Shown here: positions 44,854 through 58,564 of the stretch, piece by piece
Numbering within the stretch: position 1 is the first letter of the stretch
How the letters are laid out: each line of letters starts with the position of its first letter
Assembly (NCBI GenBank): GCA_003439945.1
Contig: QVRM01002130.1
Location: 62,001 to 126,000, forward strand
Reading direction: 5' to 3'
Origin: Dermanyssus gallinae
Taxonomy: Eukaryota > Arthropoda > Arachnida > Mesostigmata > Dermanyssidae
DNA: 64,000 bases
Program-made: the position numbers and the translations under genes
Notes under the pieces: generated by a model
Told to the model about the DNA's origin: nothing
The model's input: only the letters and a program-made list of their open reading frames with translations
Database searches by the model: none

Positions 44854-47698
44854 GTGTTCACAAAATAACCTCAGATCTTTAAAGTAACATGAAAACAAGA
44901 GTGTTTTAAATATTTCTAATAATATAAAAAAGCTTGCTAAAGTCCCCCACATACAGACTTTGGCTACCACTTTCGTGGTGAAATAAATACTGAATTGAAT
45001 TGAACCTACATACAAACTTGGCCTGCGATGCGTTTAAACTCTGTTAATGAAATCTGCCCCTTTAAAAATAGCTTGCAGGTGCTAGATAGTGCGAATATTT
45101 AGGTAAGCCATAACAGTCACAGTCAGATGCTTTCGCCAAAAACTGCTTTATAAGCTCAATCAGTATCTTTTGCACTTCACTTGGAACCGTGACTAGAAAA
45201 TTTGACACAACTTTGTACAAGGCATAAACATTACTAAATACACGTAAACATAACCTGGTCTGCACTTGGTAGAAACTTATCGCTAAGTGCTTCTGTTGTT
45301 AGCTCGGAGATGGCGCGTCTGACAAACGCACAGACAAATCAGTTCGAAACTTGAGAAGTTGACGTGTTGTGGAAGTATATATATATATATATATAACTGT
45401 AGTTGTAAACTAGAATATTGACGCTTTTCGATAGCTATGTTTCTTATCGTTCTTGCTAAACAATTAGAATTAGAGACTATAAGTTTTTAGAAAGTGCAGT
45501 AACAGCCTATATTATTTAATCCGGATCCGACGACTGTTACATGTTCTCCTGCTATTCGTTGAAGTAAGTTAGTCTCCCGGGTATGCATGATGTACTGTGT
45601 TACATGCACGTCTCTCCGTTTACCTTTTCACTGTTCTTGCAACCTAATATTATGCTCTGGTAACATTACTGGAATAAATATATAGCATAAGCGTCGCAAA
45701 TAGCAATATTGTACTCTTCCCAACTGTTTTCTGTATTTCCAAATGAGATGAGGTCGCCAGACAGGAGAGCACTACATGCGTTTAGAAAATACAGATGACT
45801 TATAGAAACGAATGAATACGTCAGATTTGCTAGGACAAAACACGACAAATAGTATTAACCAGTTAAAATATATACCAGTTAAAATAATGTAGCTGCCCAA
45901 GTCACGTGTGGAAGCTGGACACGGTCGTATGTTGTCATTGATCTTGTAGTAGTCATCAAGTTTGCCGTGTTTATAATAACATGTGTGGCAGGAGAGGGCA
46001 GAATATCGTTTGCGGAGCATCATCGGGTAGCACCATCAACCGCAGGCTGCAGGAGAATGTTGTGGAACTTGCTAGATTAAACTGGACAGTAGAGCTAGAG
46101 TTGTTAACAATCAACGCACAGGCATCTTCAGTGGAAGGTGTATGTCAAAAGTAAAAATTATATATTGAAGTGGAGAAGATTAACCTCTCTGGGGAACCGC
46201 AGGTAAAACAAAATACGGTTTACTGGTCCGTCATCAACTCTTACTTGCAAGTGCTAATCGCTTCACATAGTTATGATTTCTTGCTGTGCAGAGAAGCGTA
46301 TACCTTGATTTAAAAGGCAGAACGGAATAATAATAATAAGCTGGATGTATGTTGAGTGCTAAAAACTCGTGCTGAGCACATGGTTTAGTATGAAAGCTTT
46401 TTAGGTCGCGTACTGCTATTTGTTCAAAACTTTCAGAGCAACAGAACATTAAGATATGCGAGGAAAGCTTTCTATGTTGTTCCTTAGAGCTCCAGTCAGA
46501 GTTCGGAGGAAAAGTCAGTTTCACGCGAGTTTAGCTAGAGATAATGACTAGAAAATTTGAGAAGAAATATGTTCAGACTTTGCCTCAAATTTGAATAATG
46601 TAATGTAAAGGGTTTGAATGTTGAGCAATACATCAAGCTCTCCGTGTTATAACTTCTGCGTAGTTAACAGTTTGAGAGAAGTTAATATGTGCTAAAAATA
46701 CGTGATACCAGTAGTAGTAGTAACTAGTAGGAAAAGCTAAGCTCATAGCATACCTAAAACTGTTGTAAGTAACAAAACCATAAGCAACCCCGACGCCGAC
46801 GGCGTTATTAACAACGACGGTTGTAATGTCAACACAGACAGCAACAACAGCCCTAACGATTACGCCAGTAGCCACAATAACAACAACAAGAGCAACAACG
46901 ATAACGACAGTAGCAGTAGCAGCAGCAACGACAACAACAATAGTAGTAGCAGCAGTAGCAACAACAACAACAATAACGAAAACAGAGCGATGTTATTTGC
47001 GGTTGTTTGCGGTGTTGTCGACACGGGTCGTCGCTACGTCGCAGCGTCGGTATCTATGTATCTACATACTCGTTCGGTATGTGTGTATCATTGCCGAATC
47101 TGTGAAAGGTATCCATCCATCCATTCATCGGGTGGGTTCTGTTTACGCGGGCCTGTGAAGCGTTGACCACAGGACGAGACACAAAAGCCAGCTGGGTAGG
47201 ATGATGGGAGAATCGGCTGTTGTTCTGCCAGCTTCTCTGCCCATTTTCCCTACTGCGCACTCTCTCTCTCCCTCTCCCTCTCCATCTTCCTCTTCCTCTT
47301 CCTCTCTCTTTCTGTCTCTCTCGTGCGTCTTCTCTTTGAGTCTTTCGCGCACTCGTCGTAGCGACGAGACTTTGACGCCTGCCGCCGGGACGGCTCCGCC
47401 AGCTCCAGAATAAGCAACTACTCTCTCTCTCTCTCTCTCGTAGTAGTAGCACAGATGCCAGAGAGATAAACAGTTGGATAGACAGACGGTGGTAGTTTAC
47501 GCATTAACCTTATAACTAAACCCGCAGCAATAGAAGCAGCAGCAGCAGCAGCACCAGCTCTACTTACTAGAGACCGTTCGCTGCAACGAACAAGCAGGAC
47601 AGCAGCAGCAGCAGCAGCAGCGGCAGGATTAGGCCCTGCTGCCAGCCGACAGGCAACGACGACCGCAATAGTAACAACAACAACGAGGACGAAGTCTT

Positions 47699-47763
<65 letters not shown>

Positions 47764-47845
47764 TAACGTGTAGATTATATCAACACTAGTAGCAACAACG
47801 ACCATACGAATAATATTTTTGAACAAGGGTTTATTAATGTTAGTA

Positions 47846-47902
<57 letters not shown>

Positions 47903-47977
47903 GTGTTAGGACAATACAATTGTGAGGTGTGAATGTGTATCCTCGTTATTTCATGGTTACTATTATGGTTATTATTA

Positions 47978-48030
<53 letters not shown>

Positions 48031-48780
48031 TTAATTTTAGGTTTTTATTTATATAACCATATTCCAGCGGTATTATTATTATTACTACTACTACGACTAC
48101 TACTATCTACTACTATTCTTATTATCGCGATCGTGATCATGTCAACAACAGGCAGTCATGACAACGCGTTGCATTCATTCATTGGCCCATTAGAATTTGT
48201 AGAGTGGCCAAGGACCAAACCGAAACGGTGAGAGGGAGAGAGAGAGAGAGGAAAACAGAACCTGAGGAAGGCTGAACAGGGCAAAAAGCCAAGCGCGTGT
48301 GCGGTGATTGGCCGTTCAGTGGCTTATCAACACACAACACATCCCACACACACACACATATACACATCTTTATCTTTAGTCGGCAACAACAATAACAACC
48401 GCCACGATCATAACAACAAATAACGACGACGAGGAGACAAAGGCCAACAGTAACGGCGAGGACAACAACAACAACATTAACATTTTTGTTCATCGTACAG
48501 TTCTGTGGGATCAACGCGCCAGCGACTTGCAGAGGTTGGCGACGAAAATAGTATTTAGGAACAGGTAGATATCTGACTAAAACACGTTACGCCCACACTG
48601 AGCGCGAATCATACGAGATAATAGAGAAGTGAGTAGCACAGAGAGGTGATTGTGCGCCGATGAAAATTTCGTGCGTAGACGTCGTTCCTTCTGCGTAGTA
48701 GAGCGCGTAAAACATGGATTTGTTTAGGTCTCTCTCTTTTCTCGAAGCACTATTTGACTTCATTCTCTCTTTCTCTCTTG
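43300..48780. other. Gene-poor stretch with simple repeats
   Basis: Holds a TA array (44820-44846), CAA/CAG runs (46860-46980, 47530-47640), a CT-rich block (47260-47340), AAT then ATT arrays (47700-47766, 47849-47902, 47966-48030), and scattered short ORFs. The minus frame 45265-45062 (RVFSNVYALYKVVSNFLVTV) is coding-like but unidentified. Confidence 0.35.
47700..48030. repeat. Opposed (AAT)n and (ATT)n arrays
   Basis: (AAT)n at 47700-47766 is followed after about 85 bases by (ATT)n at 47849-47902 and again at 47966-48030. The first and second arrays are mutually complementary and could pair as a long hairpin. Confidence 0.93.
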
Positions 48781-48796
48781 GGAGCTTGGTTTTACG

Positions 48797-48800
<4 letters not shown>

Positions 48801-48885
<85 letters not shown>
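48801..48885. repeat. (TA)n microsatellite, longest in window
   Basis: Uninterrupted TA array of about 84 bases. Confidence 0.98.
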
Positions 48886-48886
<1 letters not shown>

Positions 48887-48959
48887 GTTTATTGAGAAAC
48901 ACAGTTAAATCATTAACTGTGGGTTAAGATTTGTTTCCTCGATGAAGATGTAACCACAT

Positions 48960-49890
48960 AGCGGTGGTTTATGGAGGTTAGCCATAAGGGAGCTCCAGAC
49001 ATGGAGCAGCCCAACCGGCTAGGGTTCCCAGCAACAACAACCGCATTGCCACATGGACTTCTAGATTCCATAATTTATGTTCCAAACAAGCTCTCTAGCA
49101 CGGGCGTCAACGATAGCCGCAACAAGGTTCGTGCATACATTGCTTATTGTCTTTTCGGTCATAGATCCGGGCCCGCTCAGTATCTCGAAGGCAAATAGAC
49201 GGAAGCCCAGTGGATCTCCTGTAGCCGAATCTTTTCGACACTTTTACTTACCTCCGCAGTGTTTACGGCATAGCCGGCCTGTAGAGCGCTGTGACTGACT
49301 ATTGAAGGGGGCTATGAGGACTTGGTCACTTCCCATCCTGACTTGCATCTCCCGATCCCGAACGCAATTAAAATCATGCCGTCAGGCTGCGTCTTCGATC
49401 ATCTGAACAAAGACTATTGGCTCGAGGACTCACGAGCGCCCCGATTACCTAAGCGCTCTTGTCGGGGTTTCGTTTAAGGCGGTGTGGCTTGCGCGGTGGT
49501 CTGAGCTATGAATGCAGCACATGCGGTGGTCATACGAAAGCAAGACCTGCTGACCACAGCTGCAGCAGACATGTTGGTGGGCCCCCGGAAACACGCAGGC
49601 GAAGTTGAACAACATGAACTTAAGATCTCCTTGACCTTGCAGAAACATCGTTTAGCGAAAGGTCGCGGAAAGGACACTCGGTAGCACGCACAACTCCCGC
49701 GCATGCTCCCGTCTTGGACGACACAACCCTAGGCCACGCTTTGGCTATGTTGTTTTTGGCAGCATCGACTAATCCGAACAGGCGTGCATCATCCCGGGCA
49801 GACGCCCAACCTGCGTGACAGCCAAGGCCCTCAGGTGTCCTGTTTTAACACCTTGCGTGAGAAAAAAAAAGACATTGATCTGAGAAAAGC
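48960..49890 (-). pseudogene. R1-like element remnant (endonuclease region)
   Basis: The minus strand contains broken frames. One reads SPCGNAVVVAGNPSRLGCSM, like the APE endonuclease block [RG]-x-x-VV[VL]AGD-F-N-[AS] of R1/jockey ORF2. Upstream, WASVYLPSR resembles the preceding V-S-[VA]-Y-x-P block. The catalytic Asp is replaced. Heavily decayed; the assignment rests on short motifs. Confidence 0.35.
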
Positions 49891-50268
49891 AGATGGGAGG
49901 GATTCGTGAGGGTAAACAAGGTCTGCATAGTGGTCGAGGTCCGGCACGTACACGCAAACTTCTACAACTATACTTGTCCCACTGAGATTCGAGTGAATAG
50001 AATAGTTCAGGTATTTTTACCTTTTAATTCACTTTGTTATTTAAGCCCTCAATGTTTGTATACTCAAATAATTTGTTGCCCATTTCCACTCTTGCTGTGG
50101 AACCTCCGTCGAACACAGTAAAAACGCGATAGAAAACAGCGAAGACAAACCAAATAAAAACAGCTTGTCTTTAAAAATACGAATGGCGAAAACCATTGCG
50201 GAGTGGCGCCGGTTCGACAATTTACAATCGTACTTAACGACGAAATTGAAAAAAAGACTACAAACAAG

Positions 50269-50301
<33 letters not shown>

Positions 50302-50630
50302 ATATAGAAAATTGTAAGATGATTTATTAATCATTTGCAATAATATTGCACACTCGCCAGTGCTCGCCTAAAAAAAATATATATACAAACTTGTGCTCAC
50401 CAACAGTGGAAAGTGGGATAAGCATTCGGAACTAGACATGAACTAGCTCTCAGGTCGGCCTAATACTAGAAACTTCCTAAGATACATGTCAAAAAGATGG
50501 GGCCTATTTCTTTGAATCGATTTTGATAAACGCGAGGGGATAACTGCTTTAATGTATGAATGTATACGTTTGTTAAACGTAAGATGAAATAATTGACCAT
50601 ATTGTCTGTTTATGAAATAATGCTGTTTTG

Positions 50631-51276
50631 CAGTCAGCTGTTGACGGCATTGCTCGATGGTGTTATGAAAATAACATGATTCTCTCACCCTCCAAAGGCG
50701 TAGTACTGGAACATGGTGCACTTGACTTCGACTATAAAATAATTAGAACAGCATTTTACCGACTTTCTCTTATACGTGAGACATAGGCATGTATAATACG
50801 CCTGATCTAAAGGATGTGGAGGCATCATTGCGCAGTATAAATAACATCTCCGCTGTTTCATTTTAACGACTCTTCATGTGCACATTTGCCTTTATAAATC
50901 TCTTGTTCTTCTCAAACTTACATATTTCTCTCCTGTCTGGAAGCCCCATCGGTCTAACTACAGAAAGTTAGTGGAAGGCGTCCAAAACACGCTCCTGAGA
51001 CGCCTGCGGATTAGGTGCCCTCAAAGTGTGTTAGGTGTCGTTGTTCCTAGTATAAACTCACTTTTAATGAAAGGCAACAGATCTGCTTTACGTCAACTAA
51101 GCAAATATGATTTGCTAGGTCGCTTTTTTGATGTACGCTTCAATAACCTAAAGAGTCCGCGATCAATCACTCCAAAAGCCGTGGCCCGCGGTCAGTTCGT
51201 AAGCGGATTGTTTGCTTGGCGGATGGCCAAATGGGTGCATGTAAATTCAAATAACACTCGTCTATTTGGCGATTAG
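50631..51276 (+). pseudogene. CR1/jockey-like reverse transcriptase, C-terminal part
   Basis: Reads QSAVDGIARWCYENNMILSP-SK (pattern LQ-x-x-[LV]-D-x-[IL]-x-x-WC-x-x-N-x-M-x-L-x-x-x-K), then FDYKIIRTAFYRLSLI. After an interruption comes the open frame 50878-51276: LYKSLVLLKLTYFSPVWKPH, RSNYRKLVEGVQNTLLRRLR, matching the L[YF]-x-x-[LV]-V-x-P-x-[LM]-x-Y-x-[SA]-x-[VI]-W block and the ExVQ block. The YxDD active site lies upstream and is missing. Confidence 0.7.
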
Positions 51277-51309
51277 TTGCATTTTTCTTTCAGAAGTACG
51301 TATACTGGA

Positions 51310-51343
<34 letters not shown>

Positions 51344-52849
51344 CCATGATCATCGTACCACATACCTTATAGGTCATAATAAAGGTGATTTTATGCTATG
51401 TTAAATTATTACAGTAAAAGTCTAAAATGGCCAACTCTTTCAGCTACATAACAGAATCTGTAGAGTGAATTCTCAATATCTGCATCAGTACCATTCCGTA
51501 CCCGTTTTTGCAATTTCTAACTTTGTCTGTTCTGTTGCAAATAAAAATGAAAGCATCGCTCCTTGGACGACGGACAGGCCACCGGGTGGTACTTACAATA
51601 CAATGATACAGTATTTTTTTTTTACTTACAAAAGGGTTTTACAAGGTTACCACTGAGTGCCTGGTCAGCACGTGTTCGTCTTGCCATTCTAGTCAAAGGG
51701 TTTCTTGACAAATTCTGGAAGTCGGATTGTCACACAGTTTCCCAGGTTGTTTAGCCGGATGCTAAGACCATCGCTGAATAGAAAGATACTGGTGAATTGG
51801 TTGAAAGTGCTCAGATCACTGTTTTCGTGGAGAACAGAGACTGAAGGCTTTACAATTATATCCGGCATAATGTTGCGCTATTTCGCAACGTGCTTTACGA
51901 AGCGTTGCTGCACAGATTGCAGTAGTTTTATATACTTACTAAAAAACTCGACTGCTGTAAAAGAACATTAGCTTTGGCTACACAATAGATTTACATAGCT
52001 GCATGTAAAATTTGGCTTCTTGTAGTTTGAGAGCGCGCAATATATAATTAGAGTTGTGTGCTGCTTGTCTGTCTTCACGATGTATCGCCTAAATTTTAAG
52101 CCTGTATTAAATATGATACCTCTGCGCATAGGTATCCATTTAAAAACATACATAAATGCTCTGGTATTAGGGAAGGCGCACCTCTTTAACAATATCAGCA
52201 TTTTGTTTAAATTAGACCAGCATGATTTAAAATGTATTTTGGCACCGTGAGGTGCTCTGCAAGTACCTACATGCTGCATTCAACAGAAAGGCATTGTAAA
52301 AGTTTGAAAAACAATTATTTCACAATTAAATAAGGGACACACTCTTCGAGCCACCGGACTATAGTGTTTCAAACTATTGGACGCATAGAAAAGGTGTTAA
52401 ATTTGATTGATAAAAATTGATTGTTTTTATATAGCTGCCAGCTTTTAGCTGGTAACTTAATTCAAACAATCCACTGTGAAAAGTTGCAACATACATTTTG
52501 CCATCAGCTTTGATTCAAGACGAGATATAGATACTTATCAAAAGTCGAAGTAATACCATTGGGGTCGACTCGTATAATGCAGCGTCTTGCAGCGTCTTCC
52601 CGTCATCTCGGATTTTCATAAGCGCTAGGCCAACATCTGATCCTCGAGGTAGTAAAATCGCCTCACAGCTATCAGAACGTTTGGTATCTCGGTAATAGAT
52701 TCCTCGCTGGTAATCTTCTCATCGTCACAAATGACTTACGTATGATCGCCGACGTTAAAGCCGTAACATTTGACCCTCAACCCGCAGAAGTGTGAAGTAT
52801 CACGTATATACGTATTCATGTACGACGTAATCAACCTCGATAAAGTTTT

Positions 52850-53712
52850 AGCCAACGCCATATTCAACTTTCTTCCAGGATGCAAGACCGAAAACGAACG
52901 TAACAGTGCGTTCCCAGAAGGTGCCCCTTTGCAAGCCGATTACTAAAAACATGAGGTAGATGTACCATCGGAAAAGCTGCCTTTTAGGGATGCTCACAGT
53001 GCGGCTTTTATTCTTGAGATCTTCGCGCACCGCTATGCGTATGACATATCGGCTACACGGGACCCATTTCTCAGAAACCCTTTGTGGAAACCCTCAAGGC
53101 ATTGTCCCGTCAGGTTCTAACTAGGATTTACGCATGGGTGCTCGTTTACAAGCACTGATGCCTGTCGCCGAAGGTGACTTAGAATTGACGGAAGTGATTT
53201 ACGCCGCTGACCCATCTTTGTCGCCATAACCTTCATGCCCACGACAGTGCGTTTCCTGTTTGTCACGCGACAAACACGCAGCTACGCTCGAGAACAGCAA
53301 TGAATCTGTTCTCGCTTAGTTGTGCATCACTCGAGGATTCAACGATCCAAGCCAAAAGAGCTTCCTCGCTACATACGTAGGACGTTGCATCGACTAGTCT
53401 CAACGAGTGCATACACACCGCTACAAATATTTGGCCCGACATCTTAGACGTTCAGCCCTCAGCGGCACTCTGGCCGCATTCCCGTGCTCGAAAGCCCAGG
53501 AATAAATCGTACTCTGGATACTTACTTCTTTCGAAAGAGGGGCATGCTAGCCTGGGATGCTACTGTGTCTGACCTTCTGTCCATTTCAATGATCAGTCAC
53601 AGTGTGGGTTTGGCCGGTTTGCAGCCTGGTCATACAAACTTGGTAACTGATGGAGGAAATATTTTTCGCAAAGGTACCCGCGTGACTTTTCGTCCTTTCC
53701 ATTTAAAACGTT
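52850..53712 (+). pseudogene. LINE ORF C-terminal region (WDAT family)
   Basis: At 53478-53600 the frames read IPVLESPGINRTLDTYFFRK, then RGMLAWDATVSDLLSISMIS. This matches the motif series P-[AS]-x-x-E-P-x-G-[LI]-x-R-x-D-x-x-x-PD, then [GR]R-x-L-x-WDAT-x-x-D-[TL]-L, that closes many invertebrate non-LTR ORFs. The fragment at 7190-7386 is the next block of the same family. Frameshifts and stops are present. Confidence 0.55.
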
Positions 53713-54651
53713 GAGCCGGCCGGGTTCTATGACTCGATGGCTGACTTATCAGCTAGGCAGTATAGATACAGGTAAAAAGTTCTTGCTTTAACTTCCGGTA
53801 GTAAGCTCATTCATGCGCGTAGTTCTACGTCAAAAACATTCGCTGGCCGTTTCACGCGACAAGACCGCAGCGGTTCAGTGGAACTCGCGAAGGCGGATCG
53901 AGCCTCAGCTTTTTGAATGACGCCTCGTCGTGCATATCTTTGCAGGAAATATTTACATAGGGCTAGACTAATGAATCCCTGTGAATGTGTGCGGGACGAA
54001 ACTTAAAATCAAATCAAAACGAAACCCTATCAAAAAGCACGTCTACGTTTAGACACCAAACAATAGAATTTATTCGTATTTCACACATAGATTAGGTAAT
54101 AGCAAAGCAGCCGGGCACCTTCGTTAACATAACAAATCGACTGTGGACTGTCAATTATTTCCCTAGTCATATTGATACAAACAAAAAAATCAACAAACAA
54201 AAATCATTTGGCGTAAATGCGTCTTTGCAAACTTTGCTATGTTGAGTATCTACCGCGTCCAAAGAACAGATGACGGCGTGCACAATGGATCATGTGCAGT
54301 GTCGGAATGGAACCCAGACTGTTTCTGACGCTTCATTACTATAGTCTGCCGCTTTGCTTCCTTCTTCTAAAGCTAGCCGGTATCCACCCGCTAGTAGAGG
54401 TTCATAATTTCTTTGTGTTTTCCGAGTTTGTTTTTGGTATTTTATTTGCTTTTAGATTTAGAATAAAGCGCTTAGATCATCACTATAACTTAAAAAGGCC
54501 AAATAATATAACGCTATTGTTAGCCACAACAGCCTGCAGCATTCAGTGCCAGTGCAAGTGCATTCAATAACGCCCAATACATTCAATACGGATCTATTCG
54601 GTTCAGCTTCACTATGACGTTTCTATTCGTATGCATTTGTGTTTGATGCAG

Positions 54652-54991
54652 GCCAATCCTGCGTCCTCAAGGTATCCTGCAGAAATCCTGCTCGCAATTG
54701 CGTCACTGGCTAGCAGGCCACCGCAGTCCCGGGGCAGCGCGAAAGCAACGCGACCGCGGCCACCCAGTAATCGAGCACCCGAAGCTGGTTCAGGACAACA
54801 CGCCCATCGTTGACCAGGATATCAGCAAAGGCAACAATACCAACACGGTGTCGGCCAGCCTCGTTCTTAACAGGTTGGTGGAAGAAGAGCGAGGCCCCGT
54901 CCGAGCAAAGTGCGACTACATCTCGTCACTAGATCTTGAGAATCGCTTTTTATCAATACAGCATCGCTTTATAGACGTATTGTTCCGCTAG
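54652..54991 (+). other. Candidate terminal exon, unknown gene
   Basis: The acceptor TTTGATGCAG is followed by a 112-codon open frame: PILRPQGILQKSCSQLRHWL, AGHRSPGAARKQRDRGHPVI, EHPKLVQDNTPIVDQDISKG, LVLNRLVEEERGPVRAKCDY, ISSLDLENRFLSIQHRF and TAG. Composition is ordinary, with no repeats. It is one of the better-looking unassigned frames. The family is not recognised. Confidence 0.35.
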
Positions 54992-55079
54992 TTTGCTCCC
55001 TATCCTTGTTATGAACGCGACTATTCGTAGGATTTTGACGATGCGTTTTGCTAGTGAGGCACCTTAAGAAGTAGTTTTT

Positions 55080-55310
55080 GCGTTTGTTGTTAGGAAACAG
55101 CAAGCAGCTGCGGCGGCATCTGTCTCGTAATAACAATAACAACAATAGCCACAACAACACCAACAATAACAACAAGAAAGAAAGTAAACACAATAACAGA
55201 AACCACAACAACACCAGCAACCACCCCCATTCATAACAACAACGGTAGCCACAACAATAATAAAAACAACAACGGTAGCCACAACAACAACAACAACAAC
55301 CATCAATATA
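55080..55310. repeat. CAA/CAG-type triplet-rich block
   Basis: Imperfect AAC/AAT triplets; minus frames give Leu or Val runs. Confidence 0.9.
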
Positions 55311-55518
55311 TAATTTAGTAGGCTAACAGTATCGTTAACACGTGACTGTAGTGGCTATGTTTCGATCACGGAGCAGTTGAGTATGTGGTAACGTCCGATA
55401 TTGCACTCCTCTCCGCAATATTTACATAAGCACTCGTCAATTTCATAACCATTTCCTTTCAAGCATATGAAGTGGTGGTCGTGGTGGTAACGTGTGTGAC
55501 TTTAATGAAAAATAGTCC

Positions 55519-55824
55519 TACCGTGTCGGTGCTAAACGAACGTACGCCCTTCGTGCGTTCTTGTCGTTCACGTCCAGCGACCCCGACGCAGGTGCGGGCT
55601 CTCCACATAGGGAGAATGTCACGGACACGACCCCATCTGCCACTTCAGCCGCAGGCCCCGAACAGGAAGCTTCGTCCCCGATGCGTGCCACGGTCGCGAT
55701 AACAACAGCAACAGCACCAGCAACAACAACTCCTCCAACTTCAGTAACCCCCGTGACGGGAGCTGCAGCAGCATCATTAGCAGCAGCAGCAACGAAAACA
55801 ACATCGGCTACAAAAGCAGGTTGA
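55519..55824 (+). other. Candidate coding segment, Thr/Ala/Pro-rich
   Basis: The plus frame reads SYRVGAKRTYALRAFLSFTS, SDPDAGAGSPHRENVTDTTP, SATSAAGPEQEASSPMRATV, then Thr/Pro and Ala runs to TGA. The GC-rich, non-repetitive first half looks coding. The second half is triplet-derived. There is no in-frame ATG at the start. Confidence 0.3.
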
Positions 55825-58463
55825 GGGCTCCTACACTGTACGGTGATTCAGTACGGACAGAAGCTATTTATTGCATAATTAGTGATCTACGAGTCTTACC
55901 TTTACTACGATAAGTACTACGATAACTCGAATTCGAATCACGAATTTTACTACTTTTGGTTTGTTGCTTTGTTTTTTGAACAAAGTGGAATAAATCCTTA
56001 ACGCACTCCGATCTAGGACGGATAATAAGTGTGTGAGTGCGTGGATGCGTATGAGCGCATGTTGAACTACCCCCCCCCCACCCCAATTCCCACCCCACCC
56101 TCCACGAGCTCAGCCCGCCCCACAAATCGCCTTTACACTGTCAAGCTTTACACAGACGGAATCTGAGCACCCGCCCGGCTCTGCAGTTGACGAAGTACTG
56201 CAGTTTGATGAGTAACACGGTGAGGTGAGTGGCATGAACTTGTCAATGAATTAGTTGGCCGGGCTCGGGACCCGCGACATCGACAACCATCCCTCTGGCT
56301 GCTCGACCGTAGGCACACGTTATGTCTGACGCCGATACACTGTAACGACGGTGTGTATGTGTCCAACGTCGTCAACTGTCACCTTCCCGACAGAATATAT
56401 ACGTCCGGTGTACAATACCATACTTTACCATTACTGCTACTCCTGCGACTCCTGGCCTACTCTTGCTATAACCTCTAAAAACAACGAAAAAAAACAATAT
56501 AAAACACCTCACCTCATTAAAAAAAGCGAAACGAGGAACCCGCCTTCCCCCTAAATAATAATATCTTATGTTCAACATGCATATATTAAAATTGTATCTA
56601 TTCTACCTCTACTGCGAACACTGATAGGGCAATTACTTTAGATCTATAATCGAGACGTTTCGCAAGTGTGTGCGCACATTTGTCAACGCACGTTCGTAGA
56701 TTTACGAACTATTGGCTACGGTGGATAGTCAAGCATAAGGTCTGCCACCTGCAATCACACATATACACGTATGCATGCGTCTGCTGGGCAGCCTTCATCG
56801 ATTGAGATTACTGGCGCCTCAAAGTCCTCTTCGTTTCTTCCTGTTGCACGTCACCTTCTCCAGAGTGCACTGTTTTGTATCGAAGCAGGACAGGTTGTGT
56901 GGCTGGGCGTATGTACGCATGTGAATGTGTAAGCGGTATTTAGTTACCACCTGTTAAGCAAGTGTACATTCAATCGCCGCATGCATTGCTTGTAGCCACG
57001 GGGAGTTTAGAGTTTGAAATAAGAGTTGTCTCAGCTGACGTTACGTGAGACGTTAGCACGTCATGATTACACGTCAATAACTTTGGGACAAAGTGCGGCG
57101 TAAAAAGTGTGAGCTCATTCAAGTGAATCTTGTTTCTACTTTTTATTTCAGCTTTTTAAGCGTAAGAAATTAAAGAGACACATATAGCGTTATTAGAAAT
57201 GAGGCGCTCTACTTAAAGCAAGTGTGCCTAAACACTACATGTCCAATTATCTAGTAATATACCCGACGATACGCTCACTCACTATGATAAGATCCAAGCC
57301 GAACAAATGCATATGTCAAACGTAATGCCTTTGTGCTGTCTTTCCCATGAACAGCACACACACACATTAAGCTCAGGTATGTTTCGGCACGTCCATTTAG
57401 CGATTATATGTCCATAAATGTGCGTAGTGTGCATGAGCAAAAACTAAATATGCATAGGAGAAATACACAAAGACTCTCTATTGCACCAATACGTTGGCTA
57501 ACGTGATCGCTTGTCGTCACAGTGTACCAACCTTATGACAGGAATTACACAAAGCAAGTGAATTACGGTTAATTACCAAAATATATACTTTAAAAGTTAA
57601 GATAAATTGCCTAATCAAATCCGCGGAGAGTAGTGTCATACTACCTCCCTCAAGTCCTCGACAAGTATCGTGTAGCTGTTGTATTCCGACGTACACATTT
57701 TGTTTGTTTATGGAAAATTCGCGAAAGTTCAGTAATTCTCGTTTTCAGCTCTAAATCGGGAATTACAATCGCTTTATTTTTTTTATCACAGTTGCTATGT
57801 AGTGTGCTTGACGTGCAAAAATGATTTTATGTTAGATATTCTACTTCTGCAAAGTAAAGTTTACACTTGAGTTACAACTTGCTGACGTTCACGGTTTGGC
57901 TGGTGATGTATGAGGCCGCGATGCGGTTACAACAAAATGAGTACTCTCGGTTTCAGTAGTGACACCGACAGCAGTAATGACACAAATAGCGATGCAAACG
58001 TTCACACTTATCCGGCTATCTCTAAGGTTACAGAAACATTCGGGTTATCTTTTTCGTCTGCCTGCAATTGAGGCTAACGCGTTTAGTTAGCTGGTCTATT
58101 ATACGGACGTTTTACGATATCTGAAACCTTGGTGGTAACAGCAGCTCCGGGCACTGGATGCCTGCGCCCTTATACTGGCTGTTTTGGCATACGTGACATG
58201 TGTCACGGGAGTCCGCTGCCTGGAGAGATTGCTAACTGTGACCGGTGGCGGCATGGAAAACAGCTAAGCAAGCGTAGCTAACACGGTGAGGATTAGGAGT
58301 AAGACCCAAGCTACTGCCGACTACAGCAGTGGCAGTAATGGCATCTGCATATGGGGTATACAGAGCCCGAACGATTAGCCATTAGATTGCCTGTATACAC
58401 AGATAATGCACTAAGCATTTTCCATATATATCGTTTACGACTGCGATAACTCAGTTTAACCTG

Positions 58464-58500
58464 ACAGGAAATTAACGAACGCGCAAGTAAAAGAAAAACG

Positions 58501-58564
<64 letters not shown>

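Noticed and set aside
45062..45265. eIF3m-like similarity of a minus frame (RVFSNVYALYKVV)
   Set aside because: Only a loose resemblance over a short span, without splice sites or neighbouring exons.
47054..47452. Arg/Glu-rich minus ORF
   Set aside because: Produced by a CT/GA-rich simple-sequence block.
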